A stretch of DNA of 64,000 nucleotides from Halovivax asiaticus JCM 14624. GTDB lineage: Archaea; Halobacteriota; Halobacteria; Halobacteriales; Natrialbaceae. A program made the position numbers and the translations under genes. The stretch lies in assembly GCF_000337515.1 (NCBI RefSeq), contig NZ_AOIQ01000014.1, forward strand, positions 356,903 through 420,902, written 5' to 3'. The notes below the pieces were generated by a model. It did not search any database. It saw nothing but the letters and a program-made list of their open reading frames with translations, and had not been told where the DNA came from. Positions 34,772 through 42,803 of the stretch are shown piece after piece (the stretch's first letter is position 1; the number at the start of each line of letters is the position of its first letter).

Positions 34772-35263
34772 ATGACCGACACGACGGAACCCGCGCCGAA
34801 ATCGGGCACGTTCGTCGTCACGCACGCGGACGAGAACAACGCCGTCCTCCGGGACGTCGAGACGGCGCAGGTGCACACGCTCTCCTCGAACCCGGATTTC
34901 GACGAACACGACGTGATCGAGGCGACCGTCGCGCCGGAGCGGCCGATGGGGGTCGCCTGGGAGGTAGCCGACCTCGTCGACCGCCGGACCGTCGACGTGA
35001 TCGACAGCGACCTCTCGCCGACCACGCACGAACGCGACCTCGCCGACGACCTGGCCGTCGGCGACCTGGAGACGGTCGAACGCGCCGGTACGGGCGAGAT
35101 CCACGTCCTGTCCGTGCCGCCGGAGGATGTCGAAGCGGCCGCCGCCGACGTCGTCGACGACGTCGAAACCGTCGCCAGAGCGGCCCGGCTCGACGCCGTG
35201 CGGGTCGAGGTCCGTCGTGACGGGGCCGAGGGCGTACTCAGCGTTCGGTACCTGCCAGATTGA
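34772..35263 (+). CDS. DUF5812-like haloarchaeal protein
   Basis: 163 residues, soluble and acidic. 'GTFVVTHADENNAVLRDVETAQVHTLSSNPDFDEHDVIEATVAPERPMGVAWEVADL' is an OB-like N-terminal half matching the haloarchaeal DUF5812 pattern as I recall it. The C-terminal half ends 'VRVEVRRDGAEGVLSVRYLPD'. The function is unknown. The start is the Met at 34772, seven codons inside the longest frame, because the family begins just before the 'GTFVV' strand. Confidence 0.75.
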   Translation: MTDTTEPAPKSGTFVVTHADENNAVLRDVETAQVHTLSSNPDFDEHDVIEATVAPERPMGVAWEVADLVDRRTVDVIDSDLSPTTHERDLADDLAVGDLETVERAGTGEIHVLSVPPEDVEAAAADVVDDVETVARAARLDAVRVEVRRDGAEGVLSVRYLPD

Positions 35264-35302
35264 TTGTCACGTGGCAACCGTGCTGGCTGATGATGGTCGC
35301 CG

Positions 35303-35692
35303 TCAGTTCGACTCGTCCGTCGCCGTCCCGGAGTAGCTGGGACCGCCGGCGCTCTGGACCGCCCAGCTGCCCTGCAGGTCGCAGGCCTCGCGAACCGTGT
35401 ACTCGATCTCGCTGTCTGCGTCGATCAGCGGTCCACCCTCGACACGCTCGACCTGGAGGGTGACGTCCAGACTGTTGCCGCAGCACCCGACGCCGACGAA
35501 CTCCTCCCAGCCGTCGCCCTCGCGGGCCTCGTCGTGTACCTTTCGGAGGTAGGCGCGGAACGAGGGCTTCTCGACCTGAAACCGGCCCCACGAGGAGAGG
35601 TCGGCAGGGTAGGAGACGACGACGCGCTCGGCCCGCTCGGGGTCGTTGTCGGCTGCGTCGATCGCCGGTGTCTGTGTGGACTGGTTGGCCAT
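35303..35692 (-). CDS. Hypothetical haloarchaeal protein (129 aa)
   Basis: Not recognised by function. Soluble, with 'VVVSYPADLSSWGRFQVEKPSFRAYLRKVHDEA', a 'GCCGNSLDVTLQVERVEGGPLI' strand pair with a Cys-Cys, and 'EIEYTVREACDLQGSWAVQSAGG'. The pattern looks like a conserved domain rather than a shadow, and the acidic bias is normal. It may be a small metal- or redox-linked protein (inference from the Cys residues). The longest frame starts 20 codons upstream; 'MANQSTQTP' is preferred. It is convergent with the DUF5812-like gene. Confidence 0.65.
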   Translation of the reverse strand: MANQSTQTPAIDAADNDPERAERVVVSYPADLSSWGRFQVEKPSFRAYLRKVHDEAREGDGWEEFVGVGCCGNSLDVTLQVERVEGGPLIDADSEIEYTVREACDLQGSWAVQSAGGPSYSGTATDESN

Positions 35693-35853
35693 ACCGATAG
35701 TGATGCACTCTACGCACAAAACCGTCTCGCCACCCGTCGTCTCCGCTCTCACGGGTCACTACAGGCAGCGAATTCGTCGGCTCGCGATGGAAACCCCGCC
35801 CTGGGTCCGATTGAGAAGGTTTACGTGGCGGCCATTGGTAGCCGGGAACATCT

Positions 35854-36771
35854 ATGGCCTCACTAGAGGTACCCGAGCTGGCGTACGAGGAGTACACGAA
35901 TCGCCAGCTCGCTGCCGTCCCGCTCGCGATTCTCGCCGTCGCAGTGGCCGTACTGGGGATCACCTTCGCGTTGACCGGCACGCCACTCGCCCTCGGCATC
36001 GAGTTCACGGGTGGTACGGAGTTGACGATCGCGACCACGGCCGATCAGGACGAGGTCGCTGCGGCGTTCGAGCAGGAACCGACGTCGATCCAGCCGGTCG
36101 AAGGGCAACAACAGTACATCGTCCGGTTCGCCGCCAGCGATCTCGAAGGGTTCGACGAGGACGGGCAGGCGATACTCCAGGATCTAGTCGACCAGGCCGA
36201 CCAGAACCTGGAGCCAGCAGCCGGGGCAGACGGCTCGTCGCCAGTCGTCGGTGAGTCGCTGACGTCGGCGTCGTTCGGCCAGCAGATCCAGTTCACTGCG
36301 CTGATCGGGCTGGTCGTCGCGTTCATCGGTATGAGCGCCATCACGTTCGGGCTGTTCCGGACGTTCGTCCCGTCGGTCGCCGTCTCCCTCTCGGCCTTTT
36401 CGGACCTCATCATCCCGCTCGCATTCATGAGTCTCTTCGATATCCAGCTCACCCTCGGAACCGTTGCGGCCCTCCTGATGCTCATCGGCTACTCGGTCGA
36501 CTCGGACATCCTGCTCAACAACCACGTCCTGCGCCGGAGCGGCTCGTTCTACGAGAGCGTCCACCGCTCGATGCGGACGGGGATCACGATGACGGTGACC
36601 TCGACGGTCGCGATGCTCGTCATGGCGATCGTCGCGTGGTTCTTCGGGATCGGTCTCCTTCGTGACATCGGCCTGATCCTGGCCGTCGGTCTCATCGCGG
36701 ACCTGATGAACACCTACCTGATGAACGTGAGCCTGCTTCGCTGGTACAAGTTCGAGGGGGTGGCCCGATGA
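35854..36771 (+). CDS. secF: Protein-export membrane protein SecF
   Basis: A 305-residue partner of SecD that uses the ion gradient to help Sec-exported proteins leave the translocon. It has one N-terminal helix, the extracellular P4-type domain ('GIEFTGGTELTI'), and five C-terminal helices with 'FGLFRTFVPSVAVSLSAFSDLIIPLAFMSLF' and 'GYSVDSDILLNNHVLRR', a hallmark of the family. Its stop overlaps the secD start (ATGA). The F-before-D order is usual in archaea. Confidence 0.96.
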   Translation: MASLEVPELAYEEYTNRQLAAVPLAILAVAVAVLGITFALTGTPLALGIEFTGGTELTIATTADQDEVAAAFEQEPTSIQPVEGQQQYIVRFAASDLEGFDEDGQAILQDLVDQADQNLEPAAGADGSSPVVGESLTSASFGQQIQFTALIGLVVAFIGMSAITFGLFRTFVPSVAVSLSAFSDLIIPLAFMSLFDIQLTLGTVAALLMLIGYSVDSDILLNNHVLRRSGSFYESVHRSMRTGITMTVTSTVAMLVMAIVAWFFGIGLLRDIGLILAVGLIADLMNTYLMNVSLLRWYKFEGVAR

Positions 36772-38447
36772 GCGCCCGCGAGACGTTCTCGAAGTGGTGG
36801 CGGATCGCCGTCCTCGTGTTGCTGGTGAGCGTCGCCCTCTACGCGCTGTTCATCCCCGGCGGAATGTTCGGCTCGTCGGACACCGGGTCCGTCGGCGACG
36901 CGAACGAGACCGCAACCGACGACTCGCTGCACAACCTCGTCTTCGGCCTCGATCTCGACGGCGGCGCCCGTATCAGCGCGCCGGCGACCGGGATGACAGT
37001 CGACGACGTCACGCTGGATCACGGCGGAACACCCGAACAGGCCCAGCAGGCGGGCAACGACCTGGAAAGCACCCTCAGGGAGTCGTTCCAGTCCGAGTAC
37101 GACGACTTCCAGGCCGCCGACGTCACGGTCCGGTACCACCAGGGCGACGACAGCTACACTGTCGAAGTGTTCGACGACAACGTCTCGGCCGCCGCGTTCG
37201 CCGAGACGCTCTCGGCGGAGGGCCACGACGTCTCCGAAAACGACGTAGAGGATCGTGTGACCGAAGAGACCCGCGAGTCGATGGTCTCCGTCATCACGAG
37301 CAAACTCAACCAGGCCGGGCTCTCCGGTGGGCAGGCCTACACGACGGAGACGCTCGGCGGCGAGCACTACATCGTCGCGGAGGCGCCGGGGTACACGGCG
37401 GCGGAACTCCGGGCACTGCTCGAACAGCGTGGTTCCATCGAAGTCCGGGCGTACGTCCCCGACGGGAACGGGAGTCAAGAAAACATCACGCTGCTCCAGC
37501 AGGAAGACTTCGACACCATCATGTCGGCTGAGTATGATAACGAACAGAATCAATACCAGGTCGGTGTGACGCTACACGACGGCCCTGCGGCCGAGTTCGA
37601 GTCGCAGATGAACGAGATCGGCTTTACCTCCGAGGGTGTTGGACAGTGTTCTCTCCGACAGAACGCTGCCGGGAACTACGACTTCGCCGACAGCGGTGAC
37701 CAGTGGTGTCTCTTGACCATGTCCGACGGCGAGGTCGTCAGTGCCCTGGGGCTGGAAGATAGGCTCGCTACAAATATGCGGTCCGGAGAGTGGAAAAACG
37801 ACCCGCGATACAACATGGTAACCGGCCGCGGCGAGGGGAATGAGGAGGCTGCCCAGCACGCGAACGAAATCTCGATGAACCTCCAGGCCGGTGCGCTGGA
37901 CGCTCCGCTCGACTTCGGGAACGCGCAGGTGATGTCCGTGCAGTCGTCGCTCGGTGACCAGTACAAAACCGATTCGCTACTGATCGGCATCTTCGCGGTG
38001 TTCGCCGTCAGCGGGATGGTCTACGTCCGCTATCGCGACCCGCGCGTCGCCCTGCCGATGATCCTGACGGCGCTGTCGGAGGTCGTCATCCTGCTCGGCG
38101 TGGCCGCCGCGGCGGAGATGGCGATCACGCTCGCGCACGTCGCCGGGTTCATCGCGGTCGTCGGGACGGGGGTGGACGACCTCGTCATCATCGCCGACGA
38201 GGTGATGGACGAGGGCTCGGTTACCCAGGCGCGGATCTTCAACAATCGCTTCCGCAAGGCGTTCTGGACGATCGGCGCCGCGGCGGCGACGACGATCATC
38301 GCCATGAGTCCGCTGGCCGTCTCGAGCAGCCTCGGTGACCTCCAGGGCTTCGCCATCATCACCATCCTCGGCGTCCTCATCGGCGTCTTCGTCACCCGAC
38401 CGGCCTACGGCTCGATTCTCCGGAAGCTGCTGACGAGCGAGGAGTAA
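36768..38447 (+). CDS. secD: Protein-export membrane protein SecD
   Basis: 559 residues: an N-terminal helix, a large extracellular domain starting at the family motif 'GLDLDGGARI', then five helices with 'GVTHAVGTGVDDLVIIADEVMDEG'-like sequence (read as 'IAVVGTGVDDLVIIADE' here) and 'FRKAFWTIGAAAATTIIAMSPLAVS'. It forms a complex with SecF in the membrane. A less GC-biased stretch of the extracellular domain (about 37540-37870) differs mildly in codon use and may be fast-evolving. The start is coupled to secF by a four-base overlap. Confidence 0.96.
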   Translation: MSARETFSKWWRIAVLVLLVSVALYALFIPGGMFGSSDTGSVGDANETATDDSLHNLVFGLDLDGGARISAPATGMTVDDVTLDHGGTPEQAQQAGNDLESTLRESFQSEYDDFQAADVTVRYHQGDDSYTVEVFDDNVSAAAFAETLSAEGHDVSENDVEDRVTEETRESMVSVITSKLNQAGLSGGQAYTTETLGGEHYIVAEAPGYTAAELRALLEQRGSIEVRAYVPDGNGSQENITLLQQEDFDTIMSAEYDNEQNQYQVGVTLHDGPAAEFESQMNEIGFTSEGVGQCSLRQNAAGNYDFADSGDQWCLLTMSDGEVVSALGLEDRLATNMRSGEWKNDPRYNMVTGRGEGNEEAAQHANEISMNLQAGALDAPLDFGNAQVMSVQSSLGDQYKTDSLLIGIFAVFAVSGMVYVRYRDPRVALPMILTALSEVVILLGVAAAAEMAITLAHVAGFIAVVGTGVDDLVIIADEVMDEGSVTQARIFNNRFRKAFWTIGAAAATTIIAMSPLAVSSSLGDLQGFAIITILGVLIGVFVTRPAYGSILRKLLTSEE

Positions 38448-38620
38448 CGGGCCGTCCTCTCGTTCGCCGCCCATCTCTCTCTCAGTTTTCGCCGCGTTCA
38501 CCTGGACCTGGAGTCCCTGGTGTCACGCTCGAGTAAGTCCGCCAGGCGACATCGACGGCCGCTGGTGCTCGGTAACCAACCGAAGGCGACCATCGGGTGT
38601 GCCCATTCGTGTCGCCGTGA

Positions 38621-38631
38621 AAATATTTTTA
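38621..38631 (+). promoter_or_regulatory. TATA-like box before the small CTG-start frame
   Basis: AAATATTTTTA is an isolated A/T-rich box. Its centre lies about 30 nt before position 38657, the spacing expected for leaderless transcripts in this genome. Confidence 0.5.
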
Positions 38632-38656
38632 CACCAAGGCGTTCGAATTCGAGATA

Positions 38657-38812
38657 CTGACCGACGACGAACTCAGGCCGCCCGACCGCGATCCAAACAA
38701 GGGAATCGACCACCCGATCCCGGAGGGTAACGCCCGTCGGTGGGCTGTCATCGCGATGCTGGTGCTCTTCGGGGTCGTGACTATCGGTGGGTTTCTCGCC
38801 ACGTTCCTGTAA
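38657..38812 (+). CDS. Small single-helix membrane protein, apparent CTG start
   Basis: The frame from 38657 reads '(L)TDDELRPPDRDPNKGIDHPIPEGNARRW', then a helix 'AVIAMLVLFGVVTIGGFLATFL' and a stop at 38810-38812. It has the form of a common haloarchaeal small membrane protein type: a short acidic head starting with TDD, a 'P-EGN--RW' linker and one C-terminal helix. No ATG, GTG or TTG lies between the upstream in-frame stop (38618-38620) and the conserved head; the first residue is encoded by CTG. The TATA box at 38621 is correctly spaced. Either CTG initiates or the gene has lost its start. The rest of 38448-38656 holds nothing else. Confidence 0.5.
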   Translation: MTDDELRPPDRDPNKGIDHPIPEGNARRWAVIAMLVLFGVVTIGGFLATFL

Positions 38813-38847
38813 CCGGGTTCGTTGTCGTGGTGACCGTGGCGCCCCGA

Positions 38848-39750
38848 TTATCGAACGCCGTCTCGTAGTTGCCCGGCGACGCGGCTACCGACCTCGCGGT
38901 CGATCCGGCGTTGCTCGAACACGTGCCGGGCGCTCGTCGCCGCCTCGTCGTCGACGGCGAACTCGGTGTCGGGGTAGGTCACGTCCGCGAGGACGAGCGG
39001 TTCCGGCGGCGCCGGTGGAATGCCTCCGTGCCCCGGGAGTGACTCGGCGGCCAGGACGCGATCGATCTTCTCGAGCGGGGCCTCGCCCGTCCCCACCCGG
39101 TGGAGGAGGGTGACGAGCCGACGGACGAGCTGGCGCGCGAAACCGCCCGCCTGGACGGTCACGGTGAGAACGTCCCCGCCCCGATCGGCCGCGAGCGAGA
39201 GCGTCCGCTCGGTTCCCTCGTCGTCCGGCGTGAGGTTGTGGTAGTCGTTGTGGCCACTCAGCCCATCGAGCGCCTCGTGGAACAGGGCATCGTCGACGCG
39301 ACGTTCGTCGGCGGCCGCAAGGCGTCCCCGACGTCGATCGTTCCTGCTCTCGGGCGGCGCGTACAGGTGGTAGGTGTAGGTCCGCGCCGTCGCGTCGTGG
39401 GTCGCGTGGAACGAGTCGGGCACGTCGGCGCTGGCCCAGGCCCGGATCTCGGCGGGGAGTTCGGCGTTGAGCGCTCGCGGGGTGAGCCACTCGGGGGCGT
39501 CGAAGGCGACGGTCTGGGCGAGCGCGGAGACGCCGGCGTCGGTGCGCCCGGCGGCGGCGTAGCCCTGCGGGCGGTCCGGGACGGGTCCGGCAGACTGGCT
39601 GTCGCTGGCCGAGGTCGACGCCGCCGCAGGGCGGTACGCGTCGAGCGCCCGGAGCGCGTCGAAGAGGGCGTCCTCGATGGTCGCGACGTCGGGCTGGCGC
39701 TGGAAGCCGAAGTAGTCGCGACCGTCGTAGGCGAGCCGGTAGGCGCGCAT
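38848..39750 (-). CDS. truA: tRNA pseudouridine synthase A
   Basis: A 300-residue enzyme that makes pseudouridine at positions 38-40 of tRNA anticodon arms. The catalytic Asp71 is in 'GRTDAGVSALAQ'; 'YDGRDYFGFQRQP' at the N-terminus and 'GGFARQLVRRLVTLLHRVGTGE' near residue 225 are family marks. An inserted Ala/Ser-rich loop (residues about 41-62) is typical of haloarchaeal orthologues. The longest frame adds 55 residues, but the Met before 'RAYRLAYDG' is right. It converges with the small membrane frame. Confidence 0.95.
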   Translation of the reverse strand: MRAYRLAYDGRDYFGFQRQPDVATIEDALFDALRALDAYRPAAASTSASDSQSAGPVPDRPQGYAAAGRTDAGVSALAQTVAFDAPEWLTPRALNAELPAEIRAWASADVPDSFHATHDATARTYTYHLYAPPESRNDRRRGRLAAADERRVDDALFHEALDGLSGHNDYHNLTPDDEGTERTLSLAADRGGDVLTVTVQAGGFARQLVRRLVTLLHRVGTGEAPLEKIDRVLAAESLPGHGGIPPAPPEPLVLADVTYPDTEFAVDDEAATSARHVFEQRRIDREVGSRVAGQLRDGVR

Positions 39751-39873
39751 CGTGGGCGAATTGCGCCGCGATCGGGTTAGCTCCGTCGGGACCGATGTCG
39801 AGTGCTGGCGCGACTGACCCCCTGCGTACGCCGGGGCGGTGACCTTCCCCGCTTCTGCTGCAGATAGGGTACC

Positions 39874-41394
39874 ATGACGACGCACGGCGATTCGGCGGAC
39901 GACGAAGAGCGCCATGGCAATGGGCGGTCAGGGACGCAAGAAACGGACAGACCGAACGTCTGTCTGGTCGTTCTCGACACCGCGCGGGCGAGCGACGTCG
40001 ACGCGACGACGATGCCGACGCTCACCCGTCTCGGCGAGGACGGAACGCGGTTCGAACGCGCGTTCTCGACAGCCCCGTGGACGGTCCCGTCGCACGCCTC
40101 GCTCTTTACGGGGACGTACACGAGCGAGCACGGGACCCACGGCGGCCACCAGGTGCTCGACGATCGGTTGCGGACGCTCCCGGAGGCCTTCGCGGCTGCG
40201 GGCTACGAGACGGTCGGCGTCTCGAACAACACCTGGATTACCGCCGAGTTCGGCTTCGATCGCGGATTCGACGCCCTCCGACGGGGGTGGCAGTATCGCC
40301 AGTCCGACACCGACATGGGAACCGTCGTTCGCGGCGAGTGCCTCTCCGAGAAGCTCCGGGCCGCCCGCGAGCGTCTCTTCGAGGGCAACCCGCTGGTGAA
40401 TCTGGCGAACGTCGTCTACAGTGAGTTCCTCCAACCGGCGGGCGACGACGGCGCCGCCCGGAGCGTCGACTGGATCGACTCGTGGCTCCGAAGCCGGTCG
40501 ACCGACGAGCCGTTCTTCTGCTTCTGTAATCTCATTGAACCCCACGTCGTCTACGATCCACCCCAGTCCTCCGCCGAGGCGTTTCTCCCGTCGGGCGTCT
40601 CACACGAGGATGCCCGTGCAATTCGGCAGGACCCCCGTGCATTCGACTGTGAGGAGTACAGTCTCGACGAGGAGGACTTCGCAGCCCTCCGCGGACTGTA
40701 TCGCGGCTCGCTCGCGTACGCCGACGCCCAGCTGGCCCGGCTGCGGGAGTCGCTCGAAGCAACTGGCGCGTGGGAGAACACGATCGTCGTGGTCTGTGGC
40801 GACCACGGTGAACACGTCGGCGAACGCGGTTTCTTCGGTCACCAGTACAACCTCTACGACACCCTCTTGCACGTCCCGCTAGTGATCCACGGTGGCCCGT
40901 TCACCGATGGGACGCCCCGTCGCGACCTCGTTCAGCTGCTGGACTTCCCTGAAACGCTGCTCGACGTGACGGGTGTGTCGGACCCGCCCCTTCGGGAACA
41001 GGGCGCCGGTCGATCACTCCATCCCGGCGCCGACGAGTCCCCGAGAGACGCCGTCTTCGCCGAGTACGTCGCACCGCAGCCGTCGATCGAGCGTCTCGAA
41101 GCTCGCTTCGGCGAGGTACCCGATCGCGTCCGCGCGTTCGACCGTCGCCTCCGAGCGATCCGGACGGCCGAGTACAAGTACGTCGAGGGCTCTGACGGCT
41201 TTCGTCGCCTTCACTATCTCCCCACCGACCCCGACGAACGGCGCGATATCGCCGCCGAAAACCCGTCGGTGGTAGCCGACCTCTCGGCCAGGCTGGACGC
41301 CCAGCTTGCGGGCGTCGACCACACGCCGCAGACGGAAACCGTCGCGATGAGTGACGGGACGAAGCAGCGCCTGGCCGATCTGGGTTATCGGTAG
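39874..41394 (+). CDS. Sulfatase-superfamily hydrolase with Thr nucleophile
   Basis: A 506-residue protein of the alkaline phosphatase superfamily. Metal-site marks are 'NVCLVVLDTARAS' (first Asp) and 'VVVCGDHGEHVGE' with 'GHQYNLYDTLLHVPLVI'. The nucleophile motif reads 'APWTVPSHASLFTG': Thr70 stands where classic sulfatases have the formylglycine Cys or Ser, and His74 where they have Arg. It is therefore not a formylglycine sulfatase by sequence; a Thr nucleophile is used by phospho-transferring members of the superfamily. No signal peptide, so probably cytosolic. The true substrate is unknown (sulfate, phosphate or phosphoglycerol esters possible). Confidence 0.85.
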   Translation: MTTHGDSADDEERHGNGRSGTQETDRPNVCLVVLDTARASDVDATTMPTLTRLGEDGTRFERAFSTAPWTVPSHASLFTGTYTSEHGTHGGHQVLDDRLRTLPEAFAAAGYETVGVSNNTWITAEFGFDRGFDALRRGWQYRQSDTDMGTVVRGECLSEKLRAARERLFEGNPLVNLANVVYSEFLQPAGDDGAARSVDWIDSWLRSRSTDEPFFCFCNLIEPHVVYDPPQSSAEAFLPSGVSHEDARAIRQDPRAFDCEEYSLDEEDFAALRGLYRGSLAYADAQLARLRESLEATGAWENTIVVVCGDHGEHVGERGFFGHQYNLYDTLLHVPLVIHGGPFTDGTPRRDLVQLLDFPETLLDVTGVSDPPLREQGAGRSLHPGADESPRDAVFAEYVAPQPSIERLEARFGEVPDRVRAFDRRLRAIRTAEYKYVEGSDGFRRLHYLPTDPDERRDIAAENPSVVADLSARLDAQLAGVDHTPQTETVAMSDGTKQRLADLGYR

Positions 41395-41444
41395 CCGCGT
41401 CACTATCCGACCTGGCTCGACGGAGAATGGGGTCGCGATGCGAC

Positions 41445-41771
41445 TTACTGTGCCACGTTGTAGTCGACGTGGACGGTGGGTGTACTCTCCGATTCCGGTG
41501 CGGGGACGCCGTTCCAGTCGACGAGGTTGACGGTGGCCAGCTCGCCGGAGAAGCGAAGGCGGGTGATGCCCACCTCGATCGTTCCCTCGGCGGCTGATCC
41601 GGAGACGATCGTCCCGTCGGCGACGGGGTCGTCGGAGGCAGCCTCGATCTCGCCGTCGACGGTGACCTCGAACGACGAGGGGACGCCGCGACCGACGATC
41701 GTCACGAGATTTGGAAGCGGTTCGTCTGTGGTCGACTGCGTACCGGTCCGTACCGGCGTGTCGCGTGCCAT
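41445..41771 (-). CDS. Hypothetical beta-rich haloarchaeal protein (108 aa)
   Basis: Not recognised. After a Thr-rich N-terminus, the sequence 'NLVTIVGRGVPSSFEVTVDGEIEAA' and 'ITRLRFSGELATVNLVDWNGVPAP' alternates strands like a small beta-sandwich. Composition and acidic bias are those of a real haloarchaeal gene. It is convergent with the sulfatase-like gene at 50 bp and has no partner on its strand. An AT-rich ACTTATGG box lies about 25-30 nt upstream. Confidence 0.6.
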   Translation of the reverse strand: MARDTPVRTGTQSTTDEPLPNLVTIVGRGVPSSFEVTVDGEIEAASDDPVADGTIVSGSAAEGTIEVGITRLRFSGELATVNLVDWNGVPAPESESTPTVHVDYNVAQ

Positions 41772-42244
41772 ACCGGGAAACGCCGGGGCCCCACCATAAG
41801 TCTTCTAGTCGAAAGGCTCGTTCGTTCATGAAAGGTGGGAAAATCTGGATTTTATTGGTATGATTCTGTGAATGTCTTTGAGTTTGTACAGTAATATGGG
41901 GTTACGGACGGCCGAGTCGTCTCGGTTACCGCTTCTGGAGCGTCTGTGCGTCGAAACCGTCGACCTCGTCACCAGTGTTCACTCGCTGTGATGGAGGGAG
42001 CAGCTGACAGCATCGCCCGCGGCTACCCCCTCTCGGTGGCCAGGTGGGAACTGGTCGACGGCTGTGTCTCCGGTGGCGAGGACGGTGAGTGTCGAACGCA
42101 CCACGGCCCGGTTGCTGTCTGGATGCGTCGGTTTGTCTCACCGCGCCTCGTATTGGCCCCGCTACTCTGCTGGTATGGATGGCCTAGGAATCGTACGGCG
42201 GGAGTAACAACGGTCTGTCGGATGGAGTGTCTCTTCGGTTGTCG
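41772..42244. other. 473-bp gap upstream of the PadR gene
   Basis: No convincing gene. The first 130 bp (41790-41920) are AT-rich and must hold the promoter of the hypothetical gene. The remainder is GC-rich with short frames on both strands that give Arg-rich, unnatural translations. It could hide decayed coding DNA. Confidence 0.35.
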
Positions 42245-42520
42245 ATGCACGAACTCACCGGGTTTCAACGCGACCTGCTGTACGTAATCGCCGCGGCCGA
42301 CCAGCCGTCCGGCCAGGACGTCAAATCGGAGATCGAGGGGTACTACAGCGCCGACATCAATCACGGTCGGCTCTATCCGAACCTCGATACCCTCGTCAAT
42401 CGGGGACTGGTCGAGAAAGGCCAGCTCGACCGCCGGACGAACTACTACGACATCACGGGAGAAGGCGAGCAGCTGATTCGGGAACGACGCGAGTGGGAAT
42501 CACAGTACGTCGATACGTGA
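42245..42520 (+). CDS. PadR-family transcriptional regulator
   Basis: A 91-residue winged helix-turn-helix protein: 'LTGFQRDLLYVIAAADQPSGQDVKSEIEGYYSADINHGRLYPNLDTLVNRGLVEKGQLDRRTNYYDITGEGEQLI'. This is the compact haloarchaeal PadR type without the long C-terminal dimerisation domain. It binds DNA as a dimer and is often autoregulated (family knowledge). The start is the Met before 'HELTGF', six codons inside the longest frame. It stands alone and faces the hyuB 3' end with a 283-bp gap in which nothing was recognised; control of the hyu genes is possible but unsupported. Confidence 0.88.
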   Translation: MHELTGFQRDLLYVIAAADQPSGQDVKSEIEGYYSADINHGRLYPNLDTLVNRGLVEKGQLDRRTNYYDITGEGEQLIRERREWESQYVDT

Positions 42521-42803
42521 TCGGTCACGATCGCGTGCGAGCCACCCCTCCTCGTCACCAACGACGCCCCTGACAGCGCCGCGGCGGACCGGTCCTCCAC
42601 TCCGTCGCGAGCGGCGCCGACGGTCGGTTGTGCGGCGCGAGGTCTCGACAGCCTCGCGACCGCCGGTCGGTCGGGTCGGCTTCGATAGCCGGGCATCCCG
42701 TTCGCCCAGCGTTGCGGCCCCATCGGCGCCGCCTTGGCCTCTCCTGGTGCAACATCGGGCGCGGGCCGGTGACCCGACATGCCTGTTCTTCGCGACGATG
42801 TGC

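Noticed and set aside
37540-37870. Mildly AT-shifted part of secD as a foreign insert
   Set aside because: The SecD domain reads through without a break; variation in an extracellular domain explains it.
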